A stretch of 64,000 nt of DNA from Jacaranda mimosifolia. Its lineage: Eukaryota > Streptophyta > Magnoliopsida > Lamiales > Bignoniaceae. The notes under the pieces were generated by a model, which had not been told where the DNA came from, ran no database searches, and was given only the letters and a program-made list of their open reading frames with translations. Positions 34,900 through 47,269 of the stretch are shown one piece after another (within the stretch, counting starts at the first letter, position 1; each line of letters opens with the position of its first letter). A program made the position numbers and the translations under genes. Location: positions 8,727,501 to 8,791,500 of the forward strand of contig CM032124.1 in the NCBI GenBank assembly GCA_018894105.1. The letters are read 5' to 3'.

Positions 34900-36870
34900 T
34901 AGATTAACATTGTCGATAGGGTTATATCCCAAAAATGGTTTACTAAGGTCACCTTAGTAGTAAATAAAGAATTCACATTGGATTTAGAATCTATGGTGGA
35001 TTTAGGAACACATATTAACTGACTTTCTAAAGGAATAATTCATACAAGATATTATAGCAAAACAACCAAGTGGTTATTGTTGCTAATAGACAACCACATG
35101 TGGTACAATACAAACTTTCAGATGTTGCTATATGCAACAATGGAATATGTATTCCTATGCCATTTATAATGGTCAAAGGATTATCTACTTCAGTTATTCT
35201 GGGAAATTCATTTTTACATTTGCTTTTCCCAATCACTTTAATTGATGAGAAGGGAATTACCTTTAATTTAGATGTACATCCCATCTACTTTCCCTTCACA
35301 ACTACCCCGCGGATCAATATGTTAAATTCTCTAATAGAGAAGAAAGAAAATTTTATCAAATCCTTAAAGGATGAAGTCAGTATAAAACAACTTAAAAGCA
35401 AATTAGAGTGCCCAAAAACCAAAGAAAAGATTAAATCTTTTCAAGAGCAGGCACAACAGCAAATTTGCGCTGAAGTTCCTAATGCCTTTTGACAAAGGAA
35501 TAAATTTATTGTTTCTTTTAATTTATGAAAAAGGATTTGATACAAAGAAAATTTCTACCAAGGCTAGACCTATTGCCATAGGTTTGCACCATTTAGAATT
35601 ATGCAAAAAGGGGATTAATGATCTCTTAGAAAAGGGTCCTATTGCACAAAGTTATATTCCATGGAGCTGTCCAGCATTCTGTGTAGAAAATGCTGCTAAA
35701 CTCAAAACAAGAGCTCCTAGACTAGTAATTAATTATAAGCCGCTTAACAAAGTATTGAAATGATAAAAACATCTATTACCAAACAAGAGGGATATCCACA
35801 ATAGGCTTTATCAAGCCAAAATCTTATCAAAATATCGATATGAAATCAAGATATTGGCAAATCCAAATCAAAGAAGAAGATTAGTACAAAACATCATTTA
35901 CTGTACCTTTCGGACACTTTGAATGGGATGTTATGCTATTCGGGCTTTAAAATGGTCCGTTTGAATTTCAATACATTATGAATGAAATATTCAATCCTTA
36001 TATGAATTTACTACTTTTTATATTGATGATTTTTTTCATATATACATATATATATATTCACAAGACATTGATCAGCATTTTAAACTTCTAAGGATATTTT
36101 TAGATGTAACGAAAAGGGCAGGACTAGCGGTTTCTACTAAAAGGATGAGCATATTCCAGCTTAAAGTCAAATTTTTAGGCCATTATATTGAAAATGGACT
36201 TATTAGCCCAATTGAAAGATCAATTATATTTGCAGAAAAATTCCCAGGATGAAATAACTGATAAAAATTAGTTATAGAGATTTTTGGGAAGCCTGAATTA
36301 TATTTCATATTTTTATAAAGAAATGGCTATAGACTGTAAACTTCTGTTTCAAAGGCTTCGTAAGAATCCTTTGCCATAGACTTAAGAACATTCCAAAGCC
36401 ATCAGAAAAATCAAGGCCAAAGCTAAAGAGCTTCCTTGTTTGGCTATTACTAATCTAAACCTTGATAAGGTTGTTGAAACTGATGCTTCATATATTGGCT
36501 ATGGAGGAGTTTTAAAACAATGAATCTCATAAACTAATATTGAGCAATTAGTTATATATACATCGGGTTTATGGAACCCAACACAACAAAATTACTCTAC
36601 TATCAAGAAAGAAATTCTTTCAATAGTATTGTGTGTTACTAAATTCAAAAGTGATTTATCAAATAAAAAATTCTTAATTAGAACATATTGTAAACCTACT
36701 AAAAGCGTTCTTAAAAAAGATATTAAAAACATCGCATCTAAGCAAATATTTGCTAGATGACAAGCATTATTATCATGCTTTGAGTTTGATATTGAGCATA
36801 TTAATGGTTGTAAAAATTATGTTGCTGATTTTCTTACCTGGGAAATTTTGCAGAGACAAAAAGATGCCTA
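34900..36870 (+). pseudogene. Viral protease / reverse transcriptase / RNase H region, decayed
   Basis: An aspartic-protease-like segment lies near 34990-35010, where the usual D-S/T-G reads D-L-G, so the catalytic triplet is altered. RT follows from ~35560: ARPIAIGLHHLELCKKG, PWSCPAFCV, RLVINYKPLNK, a TGA at 35761, then FTVPFGHFEWDV and the polymerase box YIDD near 36025. Immediately after YIDD a TA-repeat expansion disrupts the reading frame. RNase H begins with ETDASYIGYGG near 36477 and continues to about 36850. Stops occur in all three domains. The enzymes would copy pregenomic RNA to DNA; here they are inactive. Confidence 0.82.
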
Positions 36871-36959
36871 GAAAACCCCTTATTAGGGATAAAGAGTCCA
36901 AATAGTCCAAAAGAGACAAGACCTTCGCTAATGTAGCGAAAGAAAGAGCTAAAGCACGT

Positions 36960-38079
36960 GAGCTTTATAAGGAACTGAATTCAATAAAGAGGAAGATACT
37001 TATTCAGCATATGCTTATGAGCTGGCTACACCTCCAGAGGATGTTAAAGGAAGAAAATTTTGCTTTCATCCCATATTCTTGGATTAATCTGTATCCAATT
37101 AATCCAACCCTTAAAGGGATGCACCCTAATTATATAGCTAATATGCACCTTGACAAATATTTCCCTTCCATTCACAGGGATAAAAATGTCCATTATTACC
37201 AAGCCATCTCAATAGAAATAGAATCTGTTCTTATTGAGTCAGTTGAACGAAATAAGAATTCAATTTTGCTCATAAATCATGCTTATAGCAAACTTATCAT
37301 TAAAAAGGTGATGACTCTCACAAAATGGGGTATTCGACCCCAAAAAGTTAGGTATTTGAAATACTTGTATCATCCCAAGAGCCCAAAAATATTTAATTAT
37401 TTTTATTATATGAGAGCTTGAGAAAGATCTCTCTTATATGAGAACATGCAAAAGAAACACAGTTGGTTCTTGATGTTCCAACTAGAAAACCCTTATCAGG
37501 TATTTCCAGCATGGTTTGAAACCTGGTTTGCTACTTGGGGAATTAACTTAATTATTTTACCAAAAAATGTTAAAAAAATATTTTCCCAATTTAAAGAAGC
37601 TAATAAGCTTGCAAGAAATGACATTGAAGTCCTTCTGAGATTGGCAACTCTTTATGGAGTCTCATGAATTCTCAAATGGACTTATGCAATTGGGTCGACC
37701 CAACAAGAAGATAAGTTTGGGATCCTGCACAAAGAAAATTTCTTGTTTAGAAGGGTATTTATTCGATGGTGGAACAAATTTGAATTCTTCAATGAAGAAA
37801 GTACCTATGCTAGGAAGCAGATTATTTATCTCACCCCAGTAAATGCAAGAAAGGATAATCCTCAAACCAAAACCGAACAAGCATTCAAAGAAACCATGTC
37901 TATGCTCTCTACAGAAGACGCCATGAAACTGTTTGAAGAGCTATTTGGCAAAAAAAGGGGGAAGGGGAAAGAGAGCAGATGATCCCTTTGGTGGTTCCAT
38001 GGCACAAGACACTTATGAGGGTGATTCAAACTCAGATGAGGTCATGGCTAACCTAGGAAACTTCAATTTCATGTTATGA
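36960..38079 (+). pseudogene. Downstream viral-relic ORF of unknown function
   Basis: After RNase H, coding-like sequence continues in changing frames: 37011-37421, 37446-37667, 37743-37982, and a tail GGSMAQDTYEGDSNSDE ending at TGA 38079. Notable segments are SWFLMFQLENPYQVFP and WFETWFATWGINL, rich in aromatic residues. No integrase or envelope features are visible. I do not recognise a characterised domain. Position and continuity suggest the second ORF of a Florendovirus-type genome, whose function is unknown. At least three frameshifts are present. Confidence 0.5.
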
Positions 38080-38384
38080 TGGATGACAACTAGTGTGAAA
38101 TACTTATTTCCTTGTCTTAAAAAAATCCTAATTTGTTTTCATGTAAAATCTACTATATTACTTTGACAAGATATTGTTGGATTCTCTCACATGGTAAGTA
38201 TATTTTGGAGCCACTAATGAAGGTTGAAAAACCTCCTTCCCTAGAACAATGACACCCCAACATGTAAGTTACCATTGTAACTTCCTGCAAATGGTAAACA
38301 AATTTTTGAATATTTACTTACAACCATAATTTTTCTATTAACTAAATAATTAATTTAGAAAGAATACTTCCCTTGTAGCCTATA

Positions 38385-39305
38385 AATGGATAGGGTATTA
38401 CCCAACCCAGCCCAAAAAGTCATAATCATACCCATCCCATACTTGTATAAATAATTTAACAAGTATGTGTAGGGTCTACATCCATAAGTTACTCATATAC
38501 CCATACCTAAAACTATCCATTACCGTATACTCATATTTAACATATTAACCCAAAAAATTATATGTACCAAAATTAAACCTATAGTAGTGATAAATTTTTT
38601 ATATTATAAAAAACTAAAAATATTTATTAATTTTTATGTAATATTATAAAATGAGACGGAGTAAAGAAGATATTTGTCCAAACAATAGTAAAATTATTTA
38701 CCATGAAGACAATGAATCTTGTGAAGCTAAAAGTTGAAAATAAAATAATAACTTCCTGACTTGTTTGGATAATATGGATGCGTGAATGTGTTAAATGGCT
38801 TATTAAAATTTTGAAAGTATTTTCAATGCTTATTAAAATAATAAATGAATAACATTATTAAATAAAAATGAAAAGTAAAATAATAAATGAAATAAAATTA
38901 TTAAATAAAATGAATAAAATTAAAGAGAAAAAAAGGTAACATACTTAGAAAAACAACAAAAAGAAAAGGTATAATATTGGAGAAGAGGAGAGAGAAAAAA
39001 TTAAATGTAATCAAGTAAACTAAATTTATTGACTAAATTAAATATAGAAAATATTTTTTTGTATTGTATGTCAAATGATTTTTTAGTATATATTGAAGAA
39101 ATTAGTCTATATATTAAAGATATAAGTTCAATAAGCAAGACCTAATGGGACTTGGATTAGATAAGATAGGATCTTATTGTATTAAGTATTTTATGATAGG
39201 GTAAAATATAAGACATAATGATTTGGGTATTTTAGGATGCAGGCTTGGTAGGGTGATACCTACCCCAATTCTCGTATAATCCCACTCAATTTGACAAAGG
39301 CCCTT
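38385..39305. mobile_element. Probable degraded hAT-like element
   Basis: The left edge TAGCCTATAAATGGATAGGG and the right edge, as reverse complement, GGGCCTTTGTCAAATTGAGT resemble decayed versions of the TAGGG-TGTCAAATGG termini seen elsewhere in the window. Subterminal ACCCATACC/TACCC motifs are frequent at both ends. No target duplication can be recognised. Confidence 0.45.
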
Positions 39306-39883
39306 AAGAAGTAGCACCCATTAGCCCCAAACAATATAGTAACTACAGCAGGAGGTGCTGCAGGTCCAGATCCCTGCTTGAGAGCTAAAAACATAAAAAT
39401 TCCCTTGCTTAGTTTCAGCATTTCAAATAAAATCACACATTAGAAAAATTAAAAGCCAGCAAAATAAGTATAGAAATAACATATTTTCCCAGCGAAACTA
39501 AGCAACTAATCTTTTCTTAGAAGGAGAAAATGAATATCACATTGATCATGTTTATTGTAGTAGAACGGATATGAAAATTTTATGTTGATATAAAGAATCT
39601 ATCACAAATTTCTTAATTTTGGACATAATTTTTCTATCTATGATGAAAAATTTATCTCACAAAATTAACTTTTATCATAGAACTAATCAGTAACCAAGCA
39701 TATACTAACAGAGTTTTGAAATAAATCCATCAGAAAATTATTTTTGTGATAGATTTGATTAAATTTGTGATAAATTTTTCCATTGGTTAAAAGTATTTTC
39801 TTATAGTGACCCTTCTAAAAAAAATTTACCCAAATTTCACATCAAAATAAGCAGGGCTGTCAAGGACTTAGATGCACATTGAT

Positions 39884-39970
39884 CACACCAAAAAAGAAAA
39901 AGAAAAAGAAAAAGAAAAGAAAAGAAAGAAAGAAAAGGGAAAAAAAGAAAAGGAAAAGGAAAAAAAGGGA
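39884..39970. repeat. Purine-only (A/G) tract
   Basis: About 85 bases of almost uninterrupted AAAAG/AAAG/GGAAA units on the plus strand, a polypurine-polypyrimidine microsatellite. Confidence 0.9.
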
Positions 39971-40309
39971 CTTAAATGCACAAAAACTCCACCAAAGCCC
40001 AAATAGTGTTACTATTTAACGTGGGAACTATGTTATCCAGTTGGCTCAGAAACGAGGTGTCAATGTTACGGATGAAATCCAATTGAGCTCACGGAGTTGG
40101 AAATTACAAAATTATTTGGTATAATTTTTAAAATAAATATTGAAGTTGCCCGTGATAAATTGGAAGAGATTATCCTAATCCCTTGTACTATAATATCCTA
40201 TTTGGTTACTATAGACATATCATGAAATATTAATATTTATTTCTAATTTGATATATAATATTGAAAAAAGGCTATGAATTATTTTCATAACTACGCACAT
40301 TGGATGCCA

Positions 40310-40660
40310 ATGTGTTCAACATTTGTGCCTATGCATCGAAAAATGGAGCACAGACTCCAAAATTATGCATATTTTACATTACCATCAACGGCACCTACTC
40401 ATGCATCGTGACAACAGGCTTGGACACTAGTATATGAAATATTTGCATATAAACACAGAAGAATGGAGCAGAAGCACCAAATTGGCAGATTTTTACTACT
40501 ATAAACGATGCTTGGATGCATTATGGCAACATGATTGGCTCCAATTGTAATATTATATTATCAACGCTTAAATATGTTACATACAACACGTCTTTGCGCC
40601 AACCTGCATAACATTGGAACTTAGGCATTGAGAAATGGCCTACTAGGCACCAATATGTAC
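40310..40660. repeat. Degenerate ~120-bp tandem units
   Basis: Two and possibly three diverged repeats, each with an ATGGAGCA(C/G)A..CACC(AA) core followed by a GCATTRTG/ATGCATCGTG-like core (around 40340-40430, 40465-40540, 40620-40660). No coding sense is recognised. The surrounding 39970-41260 is otherwise plain AT-rich intergenic sequence. Confidence 0.35.
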
Positions 40661-41264
40661 ACCACTCCATAATAAAATTTGAATTAATTAAGACTTTATC
40701 TTCCTATGTGGTGGATATATTCATCTTATCGCATTTTAATATACCTAACTAAATTACCAATCTCACTTGTAACACTGACATTTGACTCATCCTAATATTA
40801 TCTACAGTGCGAGTTCGATACAATCGGTTACTCTAAATTAAATATAATATTACATGTTACAGAAAGATTAATATACCTTAATAAGACAAATCAAATGTGA
40901 CCTTAATGCATTCCTATGATCGGTTGATACTTTTAAGGTCGAAGGTAGTTGTTTGAATAGTTGGAATAATAAAAACTTGAGTGATTAAAATGTAATTCAC
41001 AAAAGTATTTTTCTTATTGTTTGAAAATTTAAGGAATAATAAAAAGATTAAGTACACATTCATACATCATCCCACTCAGCCCAATTACATGGCTCTTTTC
41101 ATACCAGTCTGCTATGATTAAAAACAGGTCAATTATATTACCGGGCCATCTAAAAGAGTATGCATCATATGTCGAGCAAATGGGCCTTCATTCTAACCCA
41201 TCAAAAGAAGTAAACAAAGGCCTAATTATAGATTCTTTTAATTTAATAGAGATACAACTTCAAA

Positions 41265-42685
41265 ATCCCATCATGTTTCTTGTCAATGAATTAAATTTTA
41301 ATTTGAATTCAATTTGAATTATTGGGTTCTTAACTTATTAAAATATTTGATAGATGAAATTCGATTACAAAAATTCATAATCCAAAATAAGTGGATCGAA
41401 CATGAAATCAAACAATTCGATTAATTAAAATTCAAATATGAGTTTTATCAATTTTTTATTAAATTAATGCTTTTATGAATAATATTAATAAAAAAATTAA
41501 AATTAAAATTTATATAAATTATGTTGGCCCAATATCTATATTATGATATTTGTTAGGCCTTAGCACAAGAATAAAAGGGATATTAAGAAAGAAAATATCA
41601 AATGTAATAATATATAATAGTTTACTGAATGTTAAATATAAATAATGTATAATGATTTATCGAATCCTTATAATGTGTTATAACCCAAAAATTCAACTTT
41701 GGGGTTATATATGATAAAAAAGTTTTCAAAAACTCAAATTTGACGTAAATTACTTTCTAAAATATAATATCTCTTAGAATTTTGAAAGGAAAAAAGAAAA
41801 AGAAAAATATTAAAACTAGGGCTATCAATGGATCGGATTTTAGTCCGAATCCGATCTGAATCCGATCCGAATTTTAGGATTTTTATCCGATTAAAATATT
41901 CGATGGATCAGATCCGATTATAAATATTCGAAATCCGAAATAAGTGGATCGGATATGGAATTAAGCAATCCGATCCGTTAAAGATCCGAATCCGAACTTT
42001 AATATTTTTTATTAAATTAATACTCTTATATATAATATTAATAATATTTTAAAATAAAATTTATATATTATATTGACCTAATATCTATATTAACATCTAT
42101 ATTATACTATTAATATTGAGTTTTTTAACCTAAAAAATAAGATGGATATTGATAAAATATCAAATATAATAACATATAATAGTTTATCTATACATTAATA
42201 TAATGTGAAAAAGGACTTTAATATTCAAATATTTAACTTTTTGACTAATATATAATAAAAAATTATTAAAAATTCAAATATGACATATATGTACTTTATA
42301 AATACAATATTTTTATAAAATTTAAAAGGAAAAAAACAAGAAAGAAAAAAAATGAAATCGGATTGGATTTTTTAACCGGATTTCGGATATCCATCGGATT
42401 CGGATATGGTATTGATTAACAAATATCCTATCGGATTTCGGGTCGGATTCGGATATAAATTTTGTTAATCGAATTCGGATTCGAATATGGCAGATCCGAT
42501 CCAAATCCGACCCGTTGATAGCCCTAATTAAAACAAATTGGATTTTTTTTATTGGATTTCGAATATCCATATTAACTAACATATGTTCTATAAATATCGG
42601 ATCGAATTATGATATAAATTTTAATAATCAAATTTAGATTTGGACAACATTAATTTGAGTCAAATCCACTCTCGTGACAACCCTA
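41265..42685. mobile_element. Older hAT-like element interrupted by its own family
   Basis: 41265-41816 and 42527-42685 are the two halves of a decayed copy whose sequence parallels that of the inner element at 41817-42526. Both share, for example, the AAATAAGTGGATCG block, the TTTTTTATTAAATTAATRCT block and the CCTAATATCTATATT-type block. The right end, as reverse complement, reads ATAGGGTTGTCACGAG, compatible with a mutated TAGGGCTATCAA terminus. Confidence 0.7.
41817..42526. mobile_element. Non-autonomous hAT element, 710 bp, perfect 8-bp TSD, self-nested
   Basis: Exact duplication ATTAAAAC at 41809-41816 and 42527-42534. Ends TAGGGCTATCAATGGATCGG and, as reverse complement, TAGGGCTATCAACGGGTCGG. 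Subterminal arrays of GGATCGGAT/ATCCGATCC in both arms. No transposase. It sits inside an older member of the same family. Confidence 0.95.
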
Positions 42686-44535
42686 TTGAGTCTTAATAAG
42701 GTCGGAGTGATAATGATAATTGGGTTCTTAATTTTCCTGGTCTGTTTCAGTCTATAATGATTTTGGGCTCAAGACCAACGAAAAATGGTCTGGGCTTTAG
42801 AAACGAGCCAAGGCCACAAAAAAAAAAAAACAAAAAAATTTAGCCTTTAGAAACAAAAGTGTACTTTCTTTTTTTTTTTTTTTTTGACACTTGATAATTG
42901 TATTATAAATATATCTTGGCTAGTCTTAAGTTGGATAAATGTATAAAAATATGGGGTCCGTGGAATACCAACCCAAAAAAGTGATGAGCGTATTATTTCA
43001 ATTACTCTTAAGTTATTAATTATTTATTCTATCTAAAATCAGATTGTTTGAAGGTGACGTCACCGAAGAATACATGAGAATACAAATCTAAAAAGAAAAT
43101 CGTGAATTGCTGTAACTTTGGACTTCTTGAAATTCTCATTTGGATTTATGAATTACCTAATTATTACAAAAAGTAATTAGATTGCCTTTTACTAAATTCT
43201 TCACTTTTTGTTTAAAATTTTTTTTAGTGGATTATCATTTATTTTTGACTTCCAACCACTTGCACAAATTTGATTATTGAATGTCGTGAGAAGCATGAAA
43301 ATTGTTGGTATGCAAAACGAATTATGCAAATAATCATGCAATAAGTGCACCTATTGCAATATAAGCAATAAAGTTATAAGAAGAATGTTGATCCCACAAG
43401 AAATAAAACTATTAGCTATTATTTATCAATTTATAACACACTTGTTTTATTCAAATAATGATTAATTATGTCGGAATTAAAATTAAATTAATGAAAGTAG
43501 GGAAAAATTGCCAATTTAGTTTTTTTTATCATAGCCTAAAATTATGATTTCATAAATTGAATAGTTGATCATATTATTTATTTCCTATGAATAACAAGTT
43601 ATTAGTCATGAGTTTTAATTATACAGTTATAGAGTTCTTCCGAATTACTCACAATCAAATCTCTAATTTATTCACTTTACTGTATTTCTATATGAATTAA
43701 CTAAACTATGGATGTAGTTATATCACTCAATTGACTACATAGGGCAAATAGATATATTCCAATTTTACTAATCACAAATTAATTATTGCATTCATCAACT
43801 TGAATAATCAAACCTAGGTTCTTCTATTGTTAATTAATCCCTAAATTTTCTCTTTCAATATTCCTCTAGAGTTTAAAGATGCACTTGTCTGTTGATGAGA
43901 CAATCAAATAGAAAAAGCACATAATAGAAGAAATAACTTTAAATGCTATTAATTAATTTCATGGAAGAAAATCATGTATCTACTTATTCAAAAGAATTCA
44001 TCATAATCATAGAGTAACAAATTAGTTCATAATTGAATTGAAAAACAACATATGCACAAAACAAAATATCGTATCAAATCCAAACTTAAAAAGGTAATCA
44101 AACAGAAAAGGAAACCCTATTCCTAGATAAATTTGATCTCCTCTGTCCTTTTTTGAACCCTAAATTCTCACAAAGCTTTTAATCTCCAATCTGAAAAACC
44201 AAAATTAGAACTCTGACTCAGTGTTGAAAGCCTATTTATACTAGGTAACAAAATCTTCTAAAAAGAATAGGTAAATAAAATAAATAAAAAGACTATTTTA
44301 CTTGTCCTTAATAAAATCACAAGAAATCATACCAAACATATTCCCACTAGCTTGTGCCAAGTTGTCCCTTTTTTCAATTTCTCAACTTGTGTTCATGTAA
44401 TTCCAAATTTTCACAATAGCAAGAGAATTATAATCTTTTAAACAAGAAAATTATTAGTTAAGTTCTCAATTTGATATTAAAATTAACAATAACATGGACT
44501 TAACAAAAATTGCCTAATTGTCCACCAAAACCTTA

Positions 44536-45040
44536 GGTAATGTTTGGATATGAATTATGTATTTTGGATTATATGTTTTGGAAGAATGAGTTTGGGGAGT
44601 GGGGAATCTGAAATTTGTGTTAGGAAATGTGATGTATGTTTGTTTATGTTTGGGAATAGTAAGAAAATTATTTTTGAAAATTTTGGCATGTTTGTTTTGT
44701 TTTGGGAGCAGACAATTCTACTATAGCAGTCAAATCAATACTTTTTTATTTAATTTTTGGGATGAAAATGGAATTGAATAATATTTTTATGGTAAAAATA
44801 ATAATAAATATAATATATATATATATATGTGATGATTGGATATGATTTTTTTAATTGTAAAAATAATGATAAAATATTATGATATGTATATGTATGTATA
44901 TGGGGTTTTTGGTAAGAAGTTAATTAATTTGGAGGGGTATTTTGGGTTTAATAGTGATTATTTGGCAAAAAAGTAAACTATAGGTTTGGTTATTTAAACT
45001 ATATGTAATTTGTTTTGGCAAAATGTAACCAAACATATCC
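44536..45040. mobile_element. Tourist-like MITE (PIF/Harbinger), 505 bp, TTA duplication
   Basis: TTA at 44533-44535 and 45041-45043. Copies A (ACTTTAACATTTT near 292) and B (CCTTAACATGC near 14930) show the single unduplicated TTA, so the boundaries are exact. TIRs are GGTAATGTTTGGATATG and, as reverse complement, GGATATGTTTGGTTACA. The left ~300 bp align with the left end of the 11.3-kb element at 21190, suggesting it is a derivative mobilised by a related transposase. Confidence 0.93.
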
Positions 45041-45790
45041 TTAACATTTTCTTGATATAAGGATTTCAATAATGAACGAAATGAACGAAAAATGTAAGGA
45101 TAAAGAAACATAAAATGAGAAATATAAAACTTCAAGTTTGTCCTAAGAAAAACAATGAGAAAAGGAAAATGTGAGGAAAAAGAAAAAAAATAGAGGAAAT
45201 ACAAATTTAAAGTTTGTTTTGTTCTCCCAAAAAAAAAAAAAAGATGGATAAATATGTTGAAGAATGAAAAAAAGTCAAATGAATTTTTATCTCATTTTTC
45301 ACGAGGAAATTGAGTTTTCTCTAACTGGAGGGTTTTTTTTTTTTTTTTTTTCTCTCAAATTTAGCAATTAAACAACTAAAATATTTTCTCTAATATTTTC
45401 TTTTCTTTTTCGTCAAAAAATCTTTGTAGCAAAAATAGTGTCAAAGTATAGGCATGCTAATTGGAATTTGTAACTGTAACATTTATTTTGGTTATTCGCT
45501 ATCACATCATGCTACATTGATTTTTTTATTATTTATTGCTATTTTAAAACAAATATTATTAGTGCACTTGACTTCCAGATAGAACAAGTCATTGGGATTT
45601 ATTAATTTTGTCATTAGTTAGGTACTAGTATGCTTTCTTATTGTTTTCAAATTTTCTAATACATACATATAAATATACATATATATAATATGCATTGCAC
45701 AATATTGGATATAGGTATGGCTTCAACATAATTCGAACACTTGTTTAACATGACAATAGTACCGATTGAAAATTGAATAAAAGATAAAAA

Positions 45791-46014
45791 ATAAAAATAA
45801 AAAATTTGAGAGAGAGAGTATTACAAATAATGAATTTATCATCACCCGATCAATAAATTAATGTTTTTTCTATTCTCAAATCATACATTCAAAATATAAA
45901 CTATCAACAAGGCACATAAAATACACATAACGTGACTACTAAGGATCGAACACAAGACCTCTCACATAATAAGGGGATACTGATGTCACTCGAACTACAA
46001 GCCATTGGGCAAAT
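45791..46014 (-). mobile_element. tRNA-derived SINE with 12-bp target duplication
   Basis: Duplication AAAAGATAAAAA at 45779-45790 and 46015-46026. Copy B (~15640) has the single empty site. On the minus strand the element begins near CCAATGGCTTGTAGTTCGAG (box A-like) and contains GTGTTCGATCC (box B-like), i.e. an internal RNA polymerase III promoter. It ends with a CT-repeat and T-rich tail next to the duplication. The length of 224 bp is normal for plant SINEs. Confidence 0.85.
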
Positions 46015-47269
46015 AAAAGATAAAAATCGATATTGTATCATCATGACTATCAATCATCCCCAGCACACACACATATAAGACAACATTATTTTTGGACTTT
46101 TACAAATTTTATGGCTAACAAATAATCATAAAATAACAAGTTTCCAAATAGCAAATGAAGTCGGAGAAGAACATTGCAACGATCATGGTGTTTTAACTAG
46201 ATGCATGATCACATAATTTTAAATATTAAATAATTAATTTCAGTATTTATTTTCATTAAGGATTCAAATAACGACAAAGTTTCTTTTTGTTTTGGTTATG
46301 TATTTGAATTTAAGATACGTTTATATTAATGTCTAATATTGACTTTATTTTTTAAAAACTTTATGGTGTTGAATACTTTGATATATATAGTTATATACAT
46401 ATTTAATTTTAATCAATTAATAATTATGTATATCACTGTAATATAATACTTGTGTAAGCACCGTGCCATATTCTAGAATTTTAAAATTTAGTGTGTTGCT
46501 GTGTTTGTATTATAGTGTTAATGTCCTTGCATCATAGGTCAAATAATTATGGAATAGAGTTAAATTAGACTATCATTTTTACATGTTTTTTTAGGGGATC
46601 AATGGGACAGATAGTAAAAAGCAAACATGAGCGATATACTGAATATTGATCAAGTGAAAAAGCAAATATAAGCAACATATTGATCTAGTGAAGCACAAAA
46701 CCATGCATGAGTATAGAAATAGAACATCTCCCAAAGGAAAATAATGAAGGAAGAGAAAATAAATTCAATATAAAAATAAAAATAAAAATGAAGGAGAAAA
46801 CAATAGAAGACTTCAAGAATCTTGAGAATACTAGCTAGAAATTACAGTAACATCTCTCCTTAATTCTTTCCATAGGGCAGCCTTTTCTCTACCGACTAAC
46901 AGCAAGGCCTTTTCCCTGCAGCACACATACACACACAAGTAAAATAATCAAGAAAAACTAAGAAAGGCCATAGTAAAATTGCATAAGAACCAAAATTGCT
47001 AGTTTTTGCTTAGCAACAATAAATGCTTACATCTATGGCAGAATATCACATGACCTTTGAAACTAATAGATTAGCTTACATATATCTACGTAGATTAAGT
47101 AAATCTCTTAATGCCATTCCAAATGAACAACAACGCTTTAACAGCACAAAAAATGAAAAATATAGAGATAAATGCTTCATATACCAGTTAATTCTTCCCT
47201 TTTTTCATTTTTTTAACGTCTTGCTTAAACATACTATTAAGTAAAGAAAGGGATAAAGGACTTCTCGTT

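Larger units (their letters stand above)
33290..38079 (+). mobile_element. Endogenous pararetrovirus relic (Caulimoviridae, possibly Florendovirus-like)
   Basis: Order on the plus strand: coat-protein-like region with a CCHC zinc knuckle, aspartic-protease-like region, reverse transcriptase, RNase H, then a separate uncharacterised coding region. No integrase follows RNase H and no LTRs are seen, which separates it from Ty3 elements. The RT has the PWSC.AF and RLVINYKPLN motifs typical of caulimovirids. The movement-protein end is missing. Numerous stops and frameshifts make it incapable of expression as a virus. The Florendovirus suggestion rests on the two-ORF layout and is tentative. Confidence 0.8.

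Noticed and set aside
33290..38079. Ty3/gypsy retrotransposon
   Set aside because: No integrase, no LTRs, and RT motifs of caulimovirid type.
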